DNA of 64,000 nt, from contig JACPIK010000002.1 in the NCBI GenBank assembly GCA_016188115.1, positions 744,077 to 808,076 on the forward strand. Direction: 5' to 3'. How positions within the stretch are numbered: the stretch's first letter is position 1; every line of letters starts with the position of its first letter. The translations under genes and the position numbers were made by a program. Under the pieces are notes generated by a model. The model was given only the letters and a program-made list of their open reading frames with translations. It did no database searches and was not told the DNA's origin. The stretch comes from Candidatus Woesearchaeota archaeon. GTDB lineage: Archaea > Nanobdellota > Nanobdellia > Woesearchaeales > GW2011-AR9. Positions 8,252 through 18,271 of the stretch are shown here, piece by piece.

Positions 8252-9264
8252 AAATAGATCTTTCTGCTCTGTGCATCACCCAACGCTAGAACCCCCCGTT
8301 GGCTAATCGCCAAACTCAACTCAGGATGAGGAATTTCAACTCCGAAAGGTAACGCAACACGATGCAATTCTTCTCCAGTTTTAGTGTCATATCCCATTAA
8401 ACACGCTGTATCTTCTCCGGTTAGCTGCATAAACGCATACATTCTTCCTAAACCAACTGCATGAGCCGTGACAACACAGTGCCTCTGTTTATCTTGAGGG
8501 TTAACAATAGCTGTTGGTTCACGCCAATCCGTTTCGGTAGGACATAGCGGCACACGAGCAATAGTTGAAGTATCTTTAAAATATAATCCGGTTTCATCTA
8601 CAGCAATTCTTCCACTTGAATTCCACGCATTAAAATAAGATATATCAACAGATCGAATACTTTCAGGAGTAGGCACACCATAAATCTCACCATCTTTAAG
8701 TGCAACAATCCGAGTCATATAGCGTTCATCTCTGCTACTCTCTCGCATAAGAACGTACTGAACCCCTTCAAATTCTCTAACCTGACAGATCTGCATGCCT
8801 CTAAAAAATGTGTGATCAACACTCAGTTTATCTTCAAGTGTCTTTATAATGGTTCGATTCATTTCTGTAGAAGAGAAATTCCGTGAATTAACCTGCCAGG
8901 TTGTATATCGTCCAAACTCATTTACGCCATGGACAAACAGTGAATCATCACTGCCTACTCCAAGAGATCCATCAAACACTCGTGATTGGAATACACCAAA
9001 ATAAATAGCAAATATACTTTCTTTATATACTACACCCGATGAACGTGAAAGATCGTTAGGATTAATAATTCTCAAACCTAGAGGAAAAATGACATCACTA
9101 TCCTCTTCTAGAGAACGACCTTCATTTCGTTGCTCATCTTCATCTGCAAAGAGAGCAACTAATCTTCCATCAGAAAGAAACTCAAGAGAGTAAGGTACCT
9201 CATCTCCCATAAATTGATACGATTTTGACCGTAAAATTGGGTCTCGTACAGGAAAATCAACCAT
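8239..9264 (-). CDS. Hypothetical protein, possibly beta-propeller
   Basis: 341 aa, not recognised. The sequence is almost entirely short strands with turns such as [30 protein letters not shown] and [12 protein letters not shown], a rhythm typical of WD40/YncE-like propellers. No signal peptide is seen, so it is likely cytoplasmic. The start is the ATG at 9264 (MVDFPVRD). An in-frame TTG lies three codons upstream but is less likely. Its 3' end overlaps the convergent DAHP-synthase-like gene by 13 bp. Confidence 0.6.
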   Translation of the reverse strand: MVDFPVRDPILRSKSYQFMGDEVPYSLEFLSDGRLVALFADEDEQRNEGRSLEEDSDVIFPLGLRIINPNDLSRSSGVVYKESIFAIYFGVFQSRVFDGSLGVGSDDSLFVHGVNEFGRYTTWQVNSRNFSSTEMNRTIIKTLEDKLSVDHTFFRGMQICQVREFEGVQYVLMRESSRDERYMTRIVALKDGEIYGVPTPESIRSVDISYFNAWNSSGRIAVDETGLYFKDTSTIARVPLCPTETDWREPTAIVNPQDKQRHCVVTAHAVGLGRMYAFMQLTGEDTACLMGYDTKTGEELHRVALPFGVEIPHPELSLAISQRGVLALGDAQSRKIYFYDL

Positions 9265-9311
9265 AACTCTCAAAAATAGCCTTTGTTTTAAAAACCCTAT
9301 TCAAAAAAATT

Positions 9312-11207
9312 CTACTCAAAATAAATCTTCTTCACACCCTTAACCTTCTGGACACGCCGCACCATATCTTTAACCTCTTCTAAATCTCGGGGTACAACTA
9401 AAAACGAACAAATTGCATGCCCCTCATTAAGCATTTTTGCTTTCGCTTCTTTAATCTCGAATCCTGCTCGCGCAATGGTATGTAATAAATCTGCAAGTAA
9501 CCCACTTCGTTCCAATGCTTCAACAAAAAAACGAATCTTTTGATTAAACGTCTCCTTCCAGTTAACATCGACCCATCGTTGCTCTTCTTTAAGCGCATCA
9601 CGACACTCTGGATTATGAACCGACACAACCCGCCGTTTATTAACAATACCAACTATCGCCGACCCCGGAAGAACGTGACAACATTTTGCAAGCACGCATG
9701 TTGCCGTAGGAAATTGAGCAGACTCCACCAACACGCCATTCCCCTCCGCAACCAACGGTTTGGGAGCGCGAAAATGAGTGGGAGCAAGCGTTTCATATTC
9801 TTTGAGTGCCTTACGAATCTTTTGACGAGATTTCGCAGATGTAACAATCTTAAGCCAACCACGTCGTGGACGTTGATTTTTGTTGGTTAAAATCTCCACA
9901 ACATCTCCTGCCATCAGCACATGTTTTAATGGAACAAATCGACCATTAACATGACCCGCAACCGCAGTATTACCAATATGTTCATGCACCACATACGCAA
10001 AATCAAGCAAAGTAGAACCCGTAGGCAACTCTTTCACATCACCTTTAGGAGTATAACAAGTAATTTTATCACCAAAAATATCCACTTTGACACTTTCTAA
10101 GAAATCTTTGCCTTCTTCTGATCGCTGTAAATCTAATACACCCTTAAGCCACGACACTTTTTTCTCAAATAACGAATCAGATTTGATCCCTTTGTATTTC
10201 CAATGTGCTGCAATTCCTTCCTCGGCAAACTCATTCATTTCAGGTGTGCGAATCTGTACTTCCACAATTTTGCCATCAGCAAGTTTAAGACCAGTATGCA
10301 ATGACTGATAAAGATTAGACTTAGGGTGAGCAATGTAATCTTTGAGACGTCCCTCAATAGGTTCAAAAGTCTCATGAAGCAATCCTAATAGAGCATAACA
10401 ATCTTTTTCTTCAGCAACCAGAATGCGAATCCCTAATAGATCATACTGCTCATGCAAAGGCACACCGCGTAACGTAAACTTACGAAAAATACTATACACA
10501 TTTTTAGGACGACCTTTAATAGAAACTAACGCAACTTTCCCCGAAGATACTTTTTTGATCTGTTCTATTGCTTGAGCAACATCAGATTCACGTTCTTCAC
10601 GAGATTCTTCTAAGAACGACAAAATCTCCCTGTATTTACGAGGATTAACAATATTAAACGCCAAATCCTCTAACTGGCTTCGTAGCCGTTCCAGCGCTAA
10701 GCGCGACGCAAGCGGGGCATACACATCCAGCACTTCTTGCGCAATGCGTTTTTGATCCTTTGCATTTAAAACAGCAATAGTACGCAAATTATCTAATTTG
10801 CTCGCCAACTTAATGATAATAACTCGAACATCTTTAAGCGTCGTCAATAAAATTTTACGTAGAGCTTCTGCTTCCAATTTTGTATTTTTTGCTTTGATTG
10901 TAGAAAGATCATCCAGTCCACGCAACAACGCCACTACTTCATGCCCAAATTTAACTTCAACCTCATGACTACCAGTAACTCGCAACACGCCCTGTAAAAT
11001 TCCTGCTATAATCAGTTCTGGTTGAGCATTATTATCTAACAAAATCTCTGCTACCCGCCGATTATGATCAAAAACACTATCCCCACCAAGACGTTTAGTG
11101 CTCTGCAAAAATGGAGCTGCAAATTCAAGTGCCTGTGAAAAACGAGAACAATGGAACGGCGTATATCCCGCTTTTTTACAAGTCGAAAGAAACAAAGTCT
11201 GATCCAT
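9312..11207 (-). CDS. rel: RelA/SpoT-family (p)ppGpp synthetase with inactive hydrolase domain
   Basis: 631 aa, full RSH architecture. An N-terminal HD domain keeps the first His (VFDHNRRVAEIL), but the HD motif reads ILQGVLRVT instead of LLHDVVEDT, and the later Asp of LADRLHN is Ser in LASKLDNLRT, so hydrolysis should be lost. The synthetase domain is intact: GRPKNVYSIFRK, YDLLGIRI, GRLKDYIAHPKSN, YQSLHTGL and EVQIRT. It is followed by TGS (ITCYTPKGDVKELPTGSTL), a Cys/His segment (AKCCHVLPG, HNPEC) and a C-terminal ACT-like domain. It carries the RxKD loop (RLKD) usual in bifunctional enzymes, not the ExDD of RelA. RSH genes are uncommon in archaea, so acquisition from bacteria is likely. 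Confidence 0.92.
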   Translation of the reverse strand: MDQTLFLSTCKKAGYTPFHCSRFSQALEFAAPFLQSTKRLGGDSVFDHNRRVAEILLDNNAQPELIIAGILQGVLRVTGSHEVEVKFGHEVVALLRGLDDLSTIKAKNTKLEAEALRKILLTTLKDVRVIIIKLASKLDNLRTIAVLNAKDQKRIAQEVLDVYAPLASRLALERLRSQLEDLAFNIVNPRKYREILSFLEESREERESDVAQAIEQIKKVSSGKVALVSIKGRPKNVYSIFRKFTLRGVPLHEQYDLLGIRILVAEEKDCYALLGLLHETFEPIEGRLKDYIAHPKSNLYQSLHTGLKLADGKIVEVQIRTPEMNEFAEEGIAAHWKYKGIKSDSLFEKKVSWLKGVLDLQRSEEGKDFLESVKVDIFGDKITCYTPKGDVKELPTGSTLLDFAYVVHEHIGNTAVAGHVNGRFVPLKHVLMAGDVVEILTNKNQRPRRGWLKIVTSAKSRQKIRKALKEYETLAPTHFRAPKPLVAEGNGVLVESAQFPTATCVLAKCCHVLPGSAIVGIVNKRRVVSVHNPECRDALKEEQRWVDVNWKETFNQKIRFFVEALERSGLLADLLHTIARAGFEIKEAKAKMLNEGHAICSFLVVPRDLEEVKDMVRRVQKVKGVKKIYFE

Positions 11208-11296
11208 ACCAACAAGGATACAACACTAAGATAAAAAGGTTAGGGAAGTAGAATAAAGAAGTGAGCAAGGAGATATAGGAAACCAAAAAGCTATTT

Positions 11297-12535
11297 CTAG
11301 TTCATTCCTTCTTCAATTTCCATCAATCGATTATACTTCGCAACCCTTTCACCACGACATGGTGCGCCTGCTTTAATTTGACCGCAACCAAGAGCAACAG
11401 CAAGATCAGCAATGAATGTATCAGTAGTCTCACCCGAACGATGAGATACCATCACTCCTAAACTTTCAGAAAACATCAAATCAGCTGCGGCAATTGCTTC
11501 TGACAAAGTACCAATTTGATTCACTTTAAGCAGCAAACACGAAATACTCTTATGTCCCAGAGCCATACGAATGCGTCGTACATTCGTAACTGTAAGATCA
11601 TCTCCCACAACCTGCACTTTCTGTTTTGCCACTCTTTCACGTAATAAAGCAAATGACTCAAAATCTTCTTGTTCAAAAGGATCTTCAATAGAAATAATTG
11701 GATACTTTTTGACTAAATCCAGATACAATTTTAATAACTCAGCATTACCCAATTTTGTACCATCAACAATATACTTACCATTATTATAAAACTCAGACGC
11801 AGCACAATCCAAAGCGATATCCACTTTGCCTTTGTATCCTGCATCAGCAATAGCTTTTACCAACACATCAAGTGCCTCACGAACTGATCTAACGGGAGGT
11901 GCAAATCCTCCCTCATCGCCCACATTCGTAGCATTCAAACCATACTGTTGATGAAGATTTTTTTTCAAAACATGATATACTTCACTTGCTACACGCACAT
12001 TTTCGCGTGCCGTTTTCATTCGCGGCACAATCATAAACTCTTGAAACGCTAAAGAGTTATCAGCATGTTTGCCCCCATTAATAATATTAAAGAATAAACG
12101 AGGAACAACCAAAGATCGGCGTGATTGAACTAAAGAATGTAAATAAACATACAACGGTTGACCCAATTCTACAGCTGTTGCCCGTGCACAGGCTAATGAA
12201 ACAGCTAAAATGGCATTTGCCCCTAGCTTTTTCTTACTAGATGTCCCATCCAAAGAACAAAGTAATTGATCAAGAGCAAACTGTTCACCACAATCCTTTC
12301 CTTTCAGTGATGGAGCAATAATCCCATTAATGTGTGCAACCGCTTTCAGAACCCCTTTACCACCATAACGCTTGCCGCCATCTCGCAACTCGCATGCTTC
12401 ATGAACACCAGTGCTTGCACCAGAAGGAACACTTGCAACCCCTATTCCTTTTGAAGTAACAACCGTGGCTTCAACCGTCGGATTACCCCGACTATCAAGA
12501 ATCTCACGTGCAGTAATTCTTATTATTCTTGCCAT
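11297..12535 (-). CDS. eno: Enolase
   Basis: Dehydrates 2-phosphoglycerate to phosphoenolpyruvate in glycolysis and gluconeogenesis. About 412 aa, near the usual length. Seen are AREILDSRGNPTVEATV, PSGASTGVHEA, the His-Asp region INGGKHADN, LNATNVGDEGGFAPP, the metal ligands SIEDPFEQED and VVGDDLTVTN, and SHRSGETTDTFIADLAV with the catalytic Lys in LLLKVNQIG. I use the ATG at 12535 (MARIIRI) instead of the upstream in-frame TTG. An AAATATAC element about 26 bp before it supports this. The final GERVAKYNRL is the normal enolase end. Confidence 0.96.
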   Translation of the reverse strand: MARIIRITAREILDSRGNPTVEATVVTSKGIGVASVPSGASTGVHEACELRDGGKRYGGKGVLKAVAHINGIIAPSLKGKDCGEQFALDQLLCSLDGTSSKKKLGANAILAVSLACARATAVELGQPLYVYLHSLVQSRRSLVVPRLFFNIINGGKHADNSLAFQEFMIVPRMKTARENVRVASEVYHVLKKNLHQQYGLNATNVGDEGGFAPPVRSVREALDVLVKAIADAGYKGKVDIALDCAASEFYNNGKYIVDGTKLGNAELLKLYLDLVKKYPIISIEDPFEQEDFESFALLRERVAKQKVQVVGDDLTVTNVRRIRMALGHKSISCLLLKVNQIGTLSEAIAAADLMFSESLGVMVSHRSGETTDTFIADLAVALGCGQIKAGAPCRGERVAKYNRLMEIEEGMN

Positions 12536-12697
12536 TATCTTACCATCTATCAAAGAAAGTATATTTCATACCGTTAAATATGTTTTGGTTGGATAAATAG
12601 CAAGTATAAACAGTTATTGATAGAAACAGATAGAAACAGATAAAAAAATAAACGGTAAAAAATAGTATTAAACTAGCATTAAAATACAAAAAAGATT

Positions 12698-13444
12698 TTA
12701 TCCTTCTTTCATCTGCAAAGTCAACACACTTGGTTTCTTCTCTTCAATCACAGCAGTACCACCAACAGAAACACATGATTCATCTTCACTAGATTTACTT
12801 ACAACAGGCACTGCATCTGCAGGGTCTTCCCATTCAACAAGTTCACCCACTTTGATCTCAAAACGAGACGCTGGACGCAAACGACGTACATGGACAGGAT
12901 CCATAAGATGGATATGTTTAGAATTTTCTAAGAAATGGATAATATTCCACAGATCTTTATCTGAACCCATCCAATTTTCTTTATCCCACTTAGTCAAATC
13001 AACAACTTTGTACGCACGAAGACGTTTTTTACCATCAGCATTAGTGAAATATTCATGAAAATAAGACATAACCAGTTCTCGCACACTCTTATAGATAGGA
13101 TCACGGTATCGTAAAACAGAATGATTCGTCTTGGAAATTGCTCCCCATCGTCCATTCTGTTGAAAAAGTGTAACAACATGATCTGTATCGCCCTTTGTCT
13201 CAAGATCTAAAATCAAAGGTTTCTGACCATGATAACGAAGAATAGCCGCTGCAAGCAGAGCTGCTTCAAAACAATGCGCAATGTTTCGTTCTAAAACCTT
13301 CTTTGCAGACATGTATGTTTCGCCATCTGCCTCAAAGTTAATTGGAATTAGATCTAAATAATCCTGAATCTTTTGAGGTGTGTTAAGGCGTTTAAACAAT
13401 GCTAACTCTTCTTTTGTAAAAATAGAATTTAAATTATTATTCAT
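12698..13444 (-). CDS. Transglutaminase-like protein, cytoplasmic
   Basis: 248 aa. A Cys-His-acidic triad typical of transglutaminase-like folds is visible: NIAHCFEAALLAAAILR (Cys at about residue 58), DTDHVVTLFQQ (His about 88), then a conserved HSVLRYRDPIY (Asp about 114). No signal peptide. A C-terminal tail from about residue 205 is acidic and low-complexity. The next gene upstream on the chromosome is rad50, divergent. The family includes peptidases, transglutaminases and non-catalytic forms. The substrate is unknown. Confidence 0.55.
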   Translation of the reverse strand: MNNNLNSIFTKEELALFKRLNTPQKIQDYLDLIPINFEADGETYMSAKKVLERNIAHCFEAALLAAAILRYHGQKPLILDLETKGDTDHVVTLFQQNGRWGAISKTNHSVLRYRDPIYKSVRELVMSYFHEYFTNADGKKRLRAYKVVDLTKWDKENWMGSDKDLWNIIHFLENSKHIHLMDPVHVRRLRPASRFEIKVGELVEWEDPADAVPVVSKSSEDESCVSVGGTAVIEEKKPSVLTLQMKEG

Positions 13445-13642
13445 TAAACAGTCAAAGAATTTGGTAATATAAAAACATTACGATTAATAAAATAAAAATA
13501 AAACATAATTGTCAGAAAAAAATTATTTCAAAACATATAAAAACTATTTCTCGACGAGAAAAAACCATAAAGAAAACAGGACACATCAAACAGAAATGTA
13601 TCACCACAATCAATATAAAATCGAAAAGCCATCACTAACACA

Positions 13643-16048
13643 ATGCAATTACATCAACTTACGCTTCATAACATTCGTTCATATCAGCATCAAACCATAG
13701 ATTTTCAACCTGGTATTACTCTTCTTGCAGGAGATATTGGCGTCGGTAAATCAACCATTCTTCTTGCAATTGAATTCGCGCTCTTTGGCAGTTCACGAAC
13801 AGAATTACCTGCTGAACTTCTTCTTCGCAAAGGAACTACTAACGGGTATGTAGAACTGGTATTTTCGCTGCAACAAGACCAAATCACGATCAAAAGACCA
13901 TTAAAAAAAGAAAATGAAACCATCAAACAATTAGCTGGACATATTATTCGTAACGATATTAAAAAAGAACTCATGCCTGTGGAACTCAAATCCGAAGTTC
14001 TCACCCTCCTAGGCTATCCCCAAGAAGTTCTTAGTAAAACTAAGAATTATCTCTACCGCTTCACCGTTTATACCCCACAAGAAGAGATGAAACTTATTCT
14101 TGAACAAGATGCGCAATCACGATTAGATATATTGCGTAAAATCTTTAACATTGATAAATACAAAACTATTCGAGAAAATACCCAAAGTTATCTTAAAACA
14201 CTTCGTTCTCGAATCACCATTTCAAAAACCAAAGCAGAACCGCTTGCTCAATATCAAACAAAAGAACAAGCAACCATTAATCTGCGAAAAGAGAAAGAAC
14301 AAGAAATTGTCAGTATAAAACCAATAATTCAAGAGATAGAAAAAGAAAAAGCGAACATCAAAGAAAAACGTAACCTAATAGAGCTTGAATATCAAAAAGC
14401 TCTGCAATTACGCAATGAAAAATCAACACTTTCTGCCACTCTCACCCAAATAGAAAAACAGATACATAATTACGAACAACAGTACCAACAGATTACGCAA
14501 AAAATTGCTTTACTCTCCCCAGAACCGCGCGATATACTTCTCATTCAACAAGAATTAGGCATTTTAGAAACACAACAACGTGAAATCATCGCAACACAAG
14601 CTTCATTACAGCAATTATGCTCACAAATTCAAAAACAAATTGAACAAGTTCAACAAGAATATCAAATAATTCTAAAAGAGCTAGAAACACTTACGCAAAA
14701 AGAAGAGTTTTGCGCCAATCTTGAACAAAAACGATTGGAACTTCTCAAAAAAATCCAGTCAACACCTAATTTACAAGAAACCTACTCTGAGATTGTCTCA
14801 AAAATAGCCCAAGTAAAAACCATTCTAGCTCAAATTGAAAAAATCGAAAAGAATTTTCATCAACTTGATAACTGCCCAACGTGTTTACAGCAAGTAAAAC
14901 CAGAATATAAAGAACAAATTCTCCAGACCGAACAACACAAAAAACAAGAAAATCAAGAAAAATTAACCCTGTTTGAGCAACAACTAAAACAAATTAATGA
15001 AAACATCCGTGTAGCTGCGCAAGAACAACAACAACTAGTCCAAATTGACCAGGAACATATCAAAATTCGCGCACAATTAAGTTCATTATACGAAAAAAGA
15101 ACAAAACAAACTAAAATTGAAGAACAACGCAGCGCCCTTCTAAGCCAGAATAATGCGCATATGAGCAAACTCAATATTATTCAAAAAGAAGAAAAAGAAA
15201 TTAACCGAACCCAAAAAATAAAAGAATTACGAATACATCTTGAAGAAGAACAAATACGAAAATCACTTCTAGAACAATCCACTCAACTTACATCGCGCAT
15301 ATCTTCTTTACGACAAGAAAAAGAACAATGTCAAATACAACATCAGAAAGTAGACTCAGAATATGAAAAGTATCGTGATATTAGCATAAAAGTTGAAGAA
15401 TGCCGCAAAGAAGAAGAAAAGAATGCACTTGAGCAAACCAAACAAGCGCTTCTTCTCACAAAACTAGAGACAGAATACACTTCCCTAGAAGAATCACTCA
15501 AAGAAATAACCACAGAAATAGCCCGTTTAACTATAGAAAAACAAAACGCCCTTTCACTCCAACAGACATCATTCTGGCTCGAAGAACATTTCCTTCCCCT
15601 CACACTTACTATTGAAAAGCATGTGATGGTAACAATTCATCAACTCTTTGCCCAGCTATTTCAAGATTGGTTTTCCATCCTCATGCAAGACGACACTATA
15701 ACCGCACGTATTGATGAAACCTTCAACCCTATTATAGAGCAAAATGGCTATGAAGTTACCTTTTCTAATTTAAGCGGCGGTGAGAAAACCTCCTGTGCCC
15801 TTGCCTATCGACTTGCACTCAATAGAGTCATTAACGATGTCATTCACGAAATTAAAACCAAAGATTTTCTCATCCTTGATGAACCAACCGATGGATTTAG
15901 TTCAGAACAACTCGACCGCGTGCGTGACGTTCTTGAAAAATTAGGTCTACGCCAAATTATTCTTGTTTCACATGAAGCCAAAATAGAAAGCTTTGTGGAT
16001 CATGTGATTCGAGTGAGAAAGCAAGACCATGTGAGTGAGTTGTGGTGA
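13643..16048 (+). CDS. rad50: Rad50-like SMC ATPase (double-strand-break repair)
   Basis: 801 aa. The N-terminal ATPase lobe has Walker A GDIGVGKSTILLAIEFALFG. Long coiled coils at about residues 170-650 flank a zinc hook CPTC near residue 414. The C-terminal lobe has signature NLSGGEKTSCALAYRLALN, Walker B FLILDEPTDGF and the His-switch ILVSHE. This is the Rad50 pattern: it tethers and processes DNA ends with Mre11. No mre11 gene is adjacent, although archaeal rad50 and mre11 are usually together. A TATA element (AATATAAAA, 13612-13620) 26 bp from the ATG suggests leaderless transcription. It is Glu/Gln/Lys-rich, as expected for coiled coils. Confidence 0.93.
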   Translation: MQLHQLTLHNIRSYQHQTIDFQPGITLLAGDIGVGKSTILLAIEFALFGSSRTELPAELLLRKGTTNGYVELVFSLQQDQITIKRPLKKENETIKQLAGHIIRNDIKKELMPVELKSEVLTLLGYPQEVLSKTKNYLYRFTVYTPQEEMKLILEQDAQSRLDILRKIFNIDKYKTIRENTQSYLKTLRSRITISKTKAEPLAQYQTKEQATINLRKEKEQEIVSIKPIIQEIEKEKANIKEKRNLIELEYQKALQLRNEKSTLSATLTQIEKQIHNYEQQYQQITQKIALLSPEPRDILLIQQELGILETQQREIIATQASLQQLCSQIQKQIEQVQQEYQIILKELETLTQKEEFCANLEQKRLELLKKIQSTPNLQETYSEIVSKIAQVKTILAQIEKIEKNFHQLDNCPTCLQQVKPEYKEQILQTEQHKKQENQEKLTLFEQQLKQINENIRVAAQEQQQLVQIDQEHIKIRAQLSSLYEKRTKQTKIEEQRSALLSQNNAHMSKLNIIQKEEKEINRTQKIKELRIHLEEEQIRKSLLEQSTQLTSRISSLRQEKEQCQIQHQKVDSEYEKYRDISIKVEECRKEEEKNALEQTKQALLLTKLETEYTSLEESLKEITTEIARLTIEKQNALSLQQTSFWLEEHFLPLTLTIEKHVMVTIHQLFAQLFQDWFSILMQDDTITARIDETFNPIIEQNGYEVTFSNLSGGEKTSCALAYRLALNRVINDVIHEIKTKDFLILDEPTDGFSSEQLDRVRDVLEKLGLRQIILVSHEAKIESFVDHVIRVRKQDHVSELW

Positions 16049-16116
16049 GAGAAATGGAAAAAGAGAGAGAGAATAAGAGGGGGGAAAACTAAAAAGAGAG
16101 AAAGAACAAAATAAGA

Positions 16117-17670
16117 TCAACGACTACGGGGCTGATGAGCCGCCCACGTTTCAGCATCGCGAGCCATTGGACTCCTGTATGAGTGTGGAAGCGTTATCAT
16201 TGCTGAATATGCTTTCCCACGAAAATGCCTGATAGCATGTACTAAACCGTTGTAGTCTGGAGAACAATTTACATTATCAATTTGACCAAAAGGATCACCC
16301 AAGAGAACAACTTTACATCCTTCTGCCAAACGCTGAATGAGTGTTTTTGCCTCGTAAGGTGTAAGGTTTTGTGCTTCATCAAGGATCATATACGCATCAT
16401 GAAAAGACCTACCTCGCGCATGTGCCGTATGAACTAACTCAACAGGTGAAGTATGAGCAGGAAGATATCCCCCATCAATAAGTCTGCGCTGATCTCTTTT
16501 AGTTGGATCTGGTTCTGCAAACATCTCTCCAAAAGGAATTGATCGTAGATTAGATAATCTATGAGCATCCGAATAAGGCTTGAGATGAGGTCCAAGTTTA
16601 TCCATTAAAGTTCCAGGTAAAAAACCAACATCACGCGATGCTCCACCCATTAAATCAATGGACTTAATTAAGATAGAACGATCATAGAAAGGTTCACGTC
16701 CTGCTTGCCTCTTTCCTCTGCCTTCTGCTTTTCCTCCTTGGAATTTCATGATTTGATCCATTGCTGCAACGTAACTTAACACAGTTTTTCCACAGCCAGC
16801 ACCACCACATAAGAACACTAAAGAGATATCAGGATCAAGTAAAGCATATTGAAATGCCAAAAATTGTTCATGATCTTTAGGATTTATTCCTAAAACCCCA
16901 TGTTGATTTCGACCAGCAGCAGTAATAGTATGATCTTTATCAGCCTTACCATCAAGAAGAACAACCCGTTGATTTTTGTAATCTATTACTTCCCTACCCC
17001 TCCTAACAAGATCACCAGTAATACGAGCATAAGTCCCATTTGAAAAGTGAATAAACTGATTATGAAATAAAACATCTTGACCAAGCATTTCTCTTGCTTC
17101 ATTGATACCAACTACTCGACCTTTAGTATATAATGCGGCTTCTAGATCACTATTACCCTCAACAACCCAACTATTAATTATTTCAGGAGTTGCAAAAAGA
17201 CATCGCGGTTTCTCACCATGAAGACCTCTGTTTTCAAGACGCCAAAGTTCAGCTTCATTAGGAGTAAGAAAGCGGAGACGATTATTCTCATTAATATCAA
17301 ATATTAACTCGCTTACTCTCCTATCTAATGATTCTAGGGATATTTCATCTTCCTCAAAACCAGAACCTAACGAAATGACATCTAAGCCTTCCGAAACAGA
17401 ATAGACACGAACCCCTTCGCCTACTTGTTCTCCACCAATTTTTCGCAATTCAGTCAGAAATTTCAATGCATCCCGTGCTCCACCCAAGGGATTTTTTTGT
17501 GTAAGTTCTTCAATACGGTATGTAGAACCAAGGGTTATAACAATAGCATTTTTCCCACCAGATTCTTCTCCTAGATCTTGGAGCACTTGCCTCCCGCCAG
17601 CATCATAAACATCCGTAAGAGGAAGGAAAACGTGGCGATATCCTGAAAGTAAATTTTTATGTTTGGTCAT
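16117..17670 (-). CDS. phoH: PhoH-family ATPase with degenerate N-terminal PIN-like domain
   Basis: 517 aa. The C-terminal PhoH helicase-like domain has Walker A GGAGCGKTVLS, Walker B YMILDEAQNLTPYEAKTLI, and CKVVLLGDPFGQID. The N-terminal 130 residues align with the PIN domain of PhoH2 proteins (GGARDALKFLTELRKIGG), but the acidic residues are only partly kept (EELT in place of the usual ELD), so RNase activity is doubtful. The middle (AARNQHG...NPKDHEQ) resembles the PhoH2 linker. It starts inside the stop of the upstream gene (TAATG), so the two are co-translated. Known PhoH2 proteins unwind and cut RNA. The role here is inferred. Confidence 0.82.
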   Translation of the reverse strand: MTKHKNLLSGYRHVFLPLTDVYDAGGRQVLQDLGEESGGKNAIVITLGSTYRIEELTQKNPLGGARDALKFLTELRKIGGEQVGEGVRVYSVSEGLDVISLGSGFEEDEISLESLDRRVSELIFDINENNRLRFLTPNEAELWRLENRGLHGEKPRCLFATPEIINSWVVEGNSDLEAALYTKGRVVGINEAREMLGQDVLFHNQFIHFSNGTYARITGDLVRRGREVIDYKNQRVVLLDGKADKDHTITAAGRNQHGVLGINPKDHEQFLAFQYALLDPDISLVFLCGGAGCGKTVLSYVAAMDQIMKFQGGKAEGRGKRQAGREPFYDRSILIKSIDLMGGASRDVGFLPGTLMDKLGPHLKPYSDAHRLSNLRSIPFGEMFAEPDPTKRDQRRLIDGGYLPAHTSPVELVHTAHARGRSFHDAYMILDEAQNLTPYEAKTLIQRLAEGCKVVLLGDPFGQIDNVNCSPDYNGLVHAIRHFRGKAYSAMITLPHSYRSPMARDAETWAAHQPRSR

Positions 17671-18188
17671 TATTTTCCATCCCGCAATGTTCTTTCAACA
17701 AGCCGATAATCATGATTCAGAATATTTCGTGTTCCTTGGGGAACACGTTCATTTGTAACAGCATGATATAATCTCAATCCATCTTTGCACAAACGATCAG
17801 GTATTGATCTCGGTCTTAACAACAATGTTTCAAACTCTGGTCCATACAAAGAACCATTGGTATTAACACGATTTTGTGGACCTAGTTGGTAACGCAGTAA
17901 TTCAGCTTCTATTTTTTGGTACAAATCACCACGAACAGTAACGATTGAACTTCCCCCATCAATCTGGGCAATCACCGCAGTTAAAACACCATACATAGCC
18001 CGTACTTCTTGAAACCGACGTTCATTAAGATCACCACTTGTGCTAGTAAATGTGAGTTGGCTATCTAAGATAGCAGTAAGAGCAACTTCGCCTAAATCGC
18101 GTTGATCATCGATTCTTTGAGCTAATTTCCCAAATAAAGAACGTAGAGAAATATCAACATCCGCAACCATAAAAAGAGTAGATCTCAC
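17670..18188 (-). CDS. Hypothetical protein translated with PhoH
   Basis: 172 aa at most, not recognised. Its stop overlaps the phoH start by one base, so it is probably a PhoH partner. No signal peptide or membrane segment. The sequence has an acidic-helical N-terminal half (LRSLFGKLAQRIDDQRD) and a more basic C-terminal half ending YRLVERTLRDGK. The start is uncertain: GTG at 18188 or ATG at 18170 (MVADVDIS). The latter has GGTGAG 13 nt upstream, a slightly long spacing. Mycobacterial phoH2 is preceded by a small antitoxin-like gene. This one is much larger and not evidently related. Confidence 0.6.
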   Translation of the reverse strand: MRSTLFMVADVDISLRSLFGKLAQRIDDQRDLGEVALTAILDSQLTFTSTSGDLNERRFQEVRAMYGVLTAVIAQIDGGSSIVTVRGDLYQKIEAELLRYQLGPQNRVNTNGSLYGPEFETLLLRPRSIPDRLCKDGLRLYHAVTNERVPQGTRNILNHDYRLVERTLRDGK

Positions 18189-18271
18189 CAGAGATTATAA
18201 ACAATTCCCTACTCCAAACAATGTAATTAAGAACTACCATCTTTAAAAAATAGTATTAAAAACAAAGATAA

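Noticed and set aside
12600-12650. Short tandem GATAGAAACA-like repeat after enolase promoter
   Set aside because: Only two imperfect copies in AT-rich DNA. Not enough to call a CRISPR or other array, and no CRISPR repeats were seen elsewhere.
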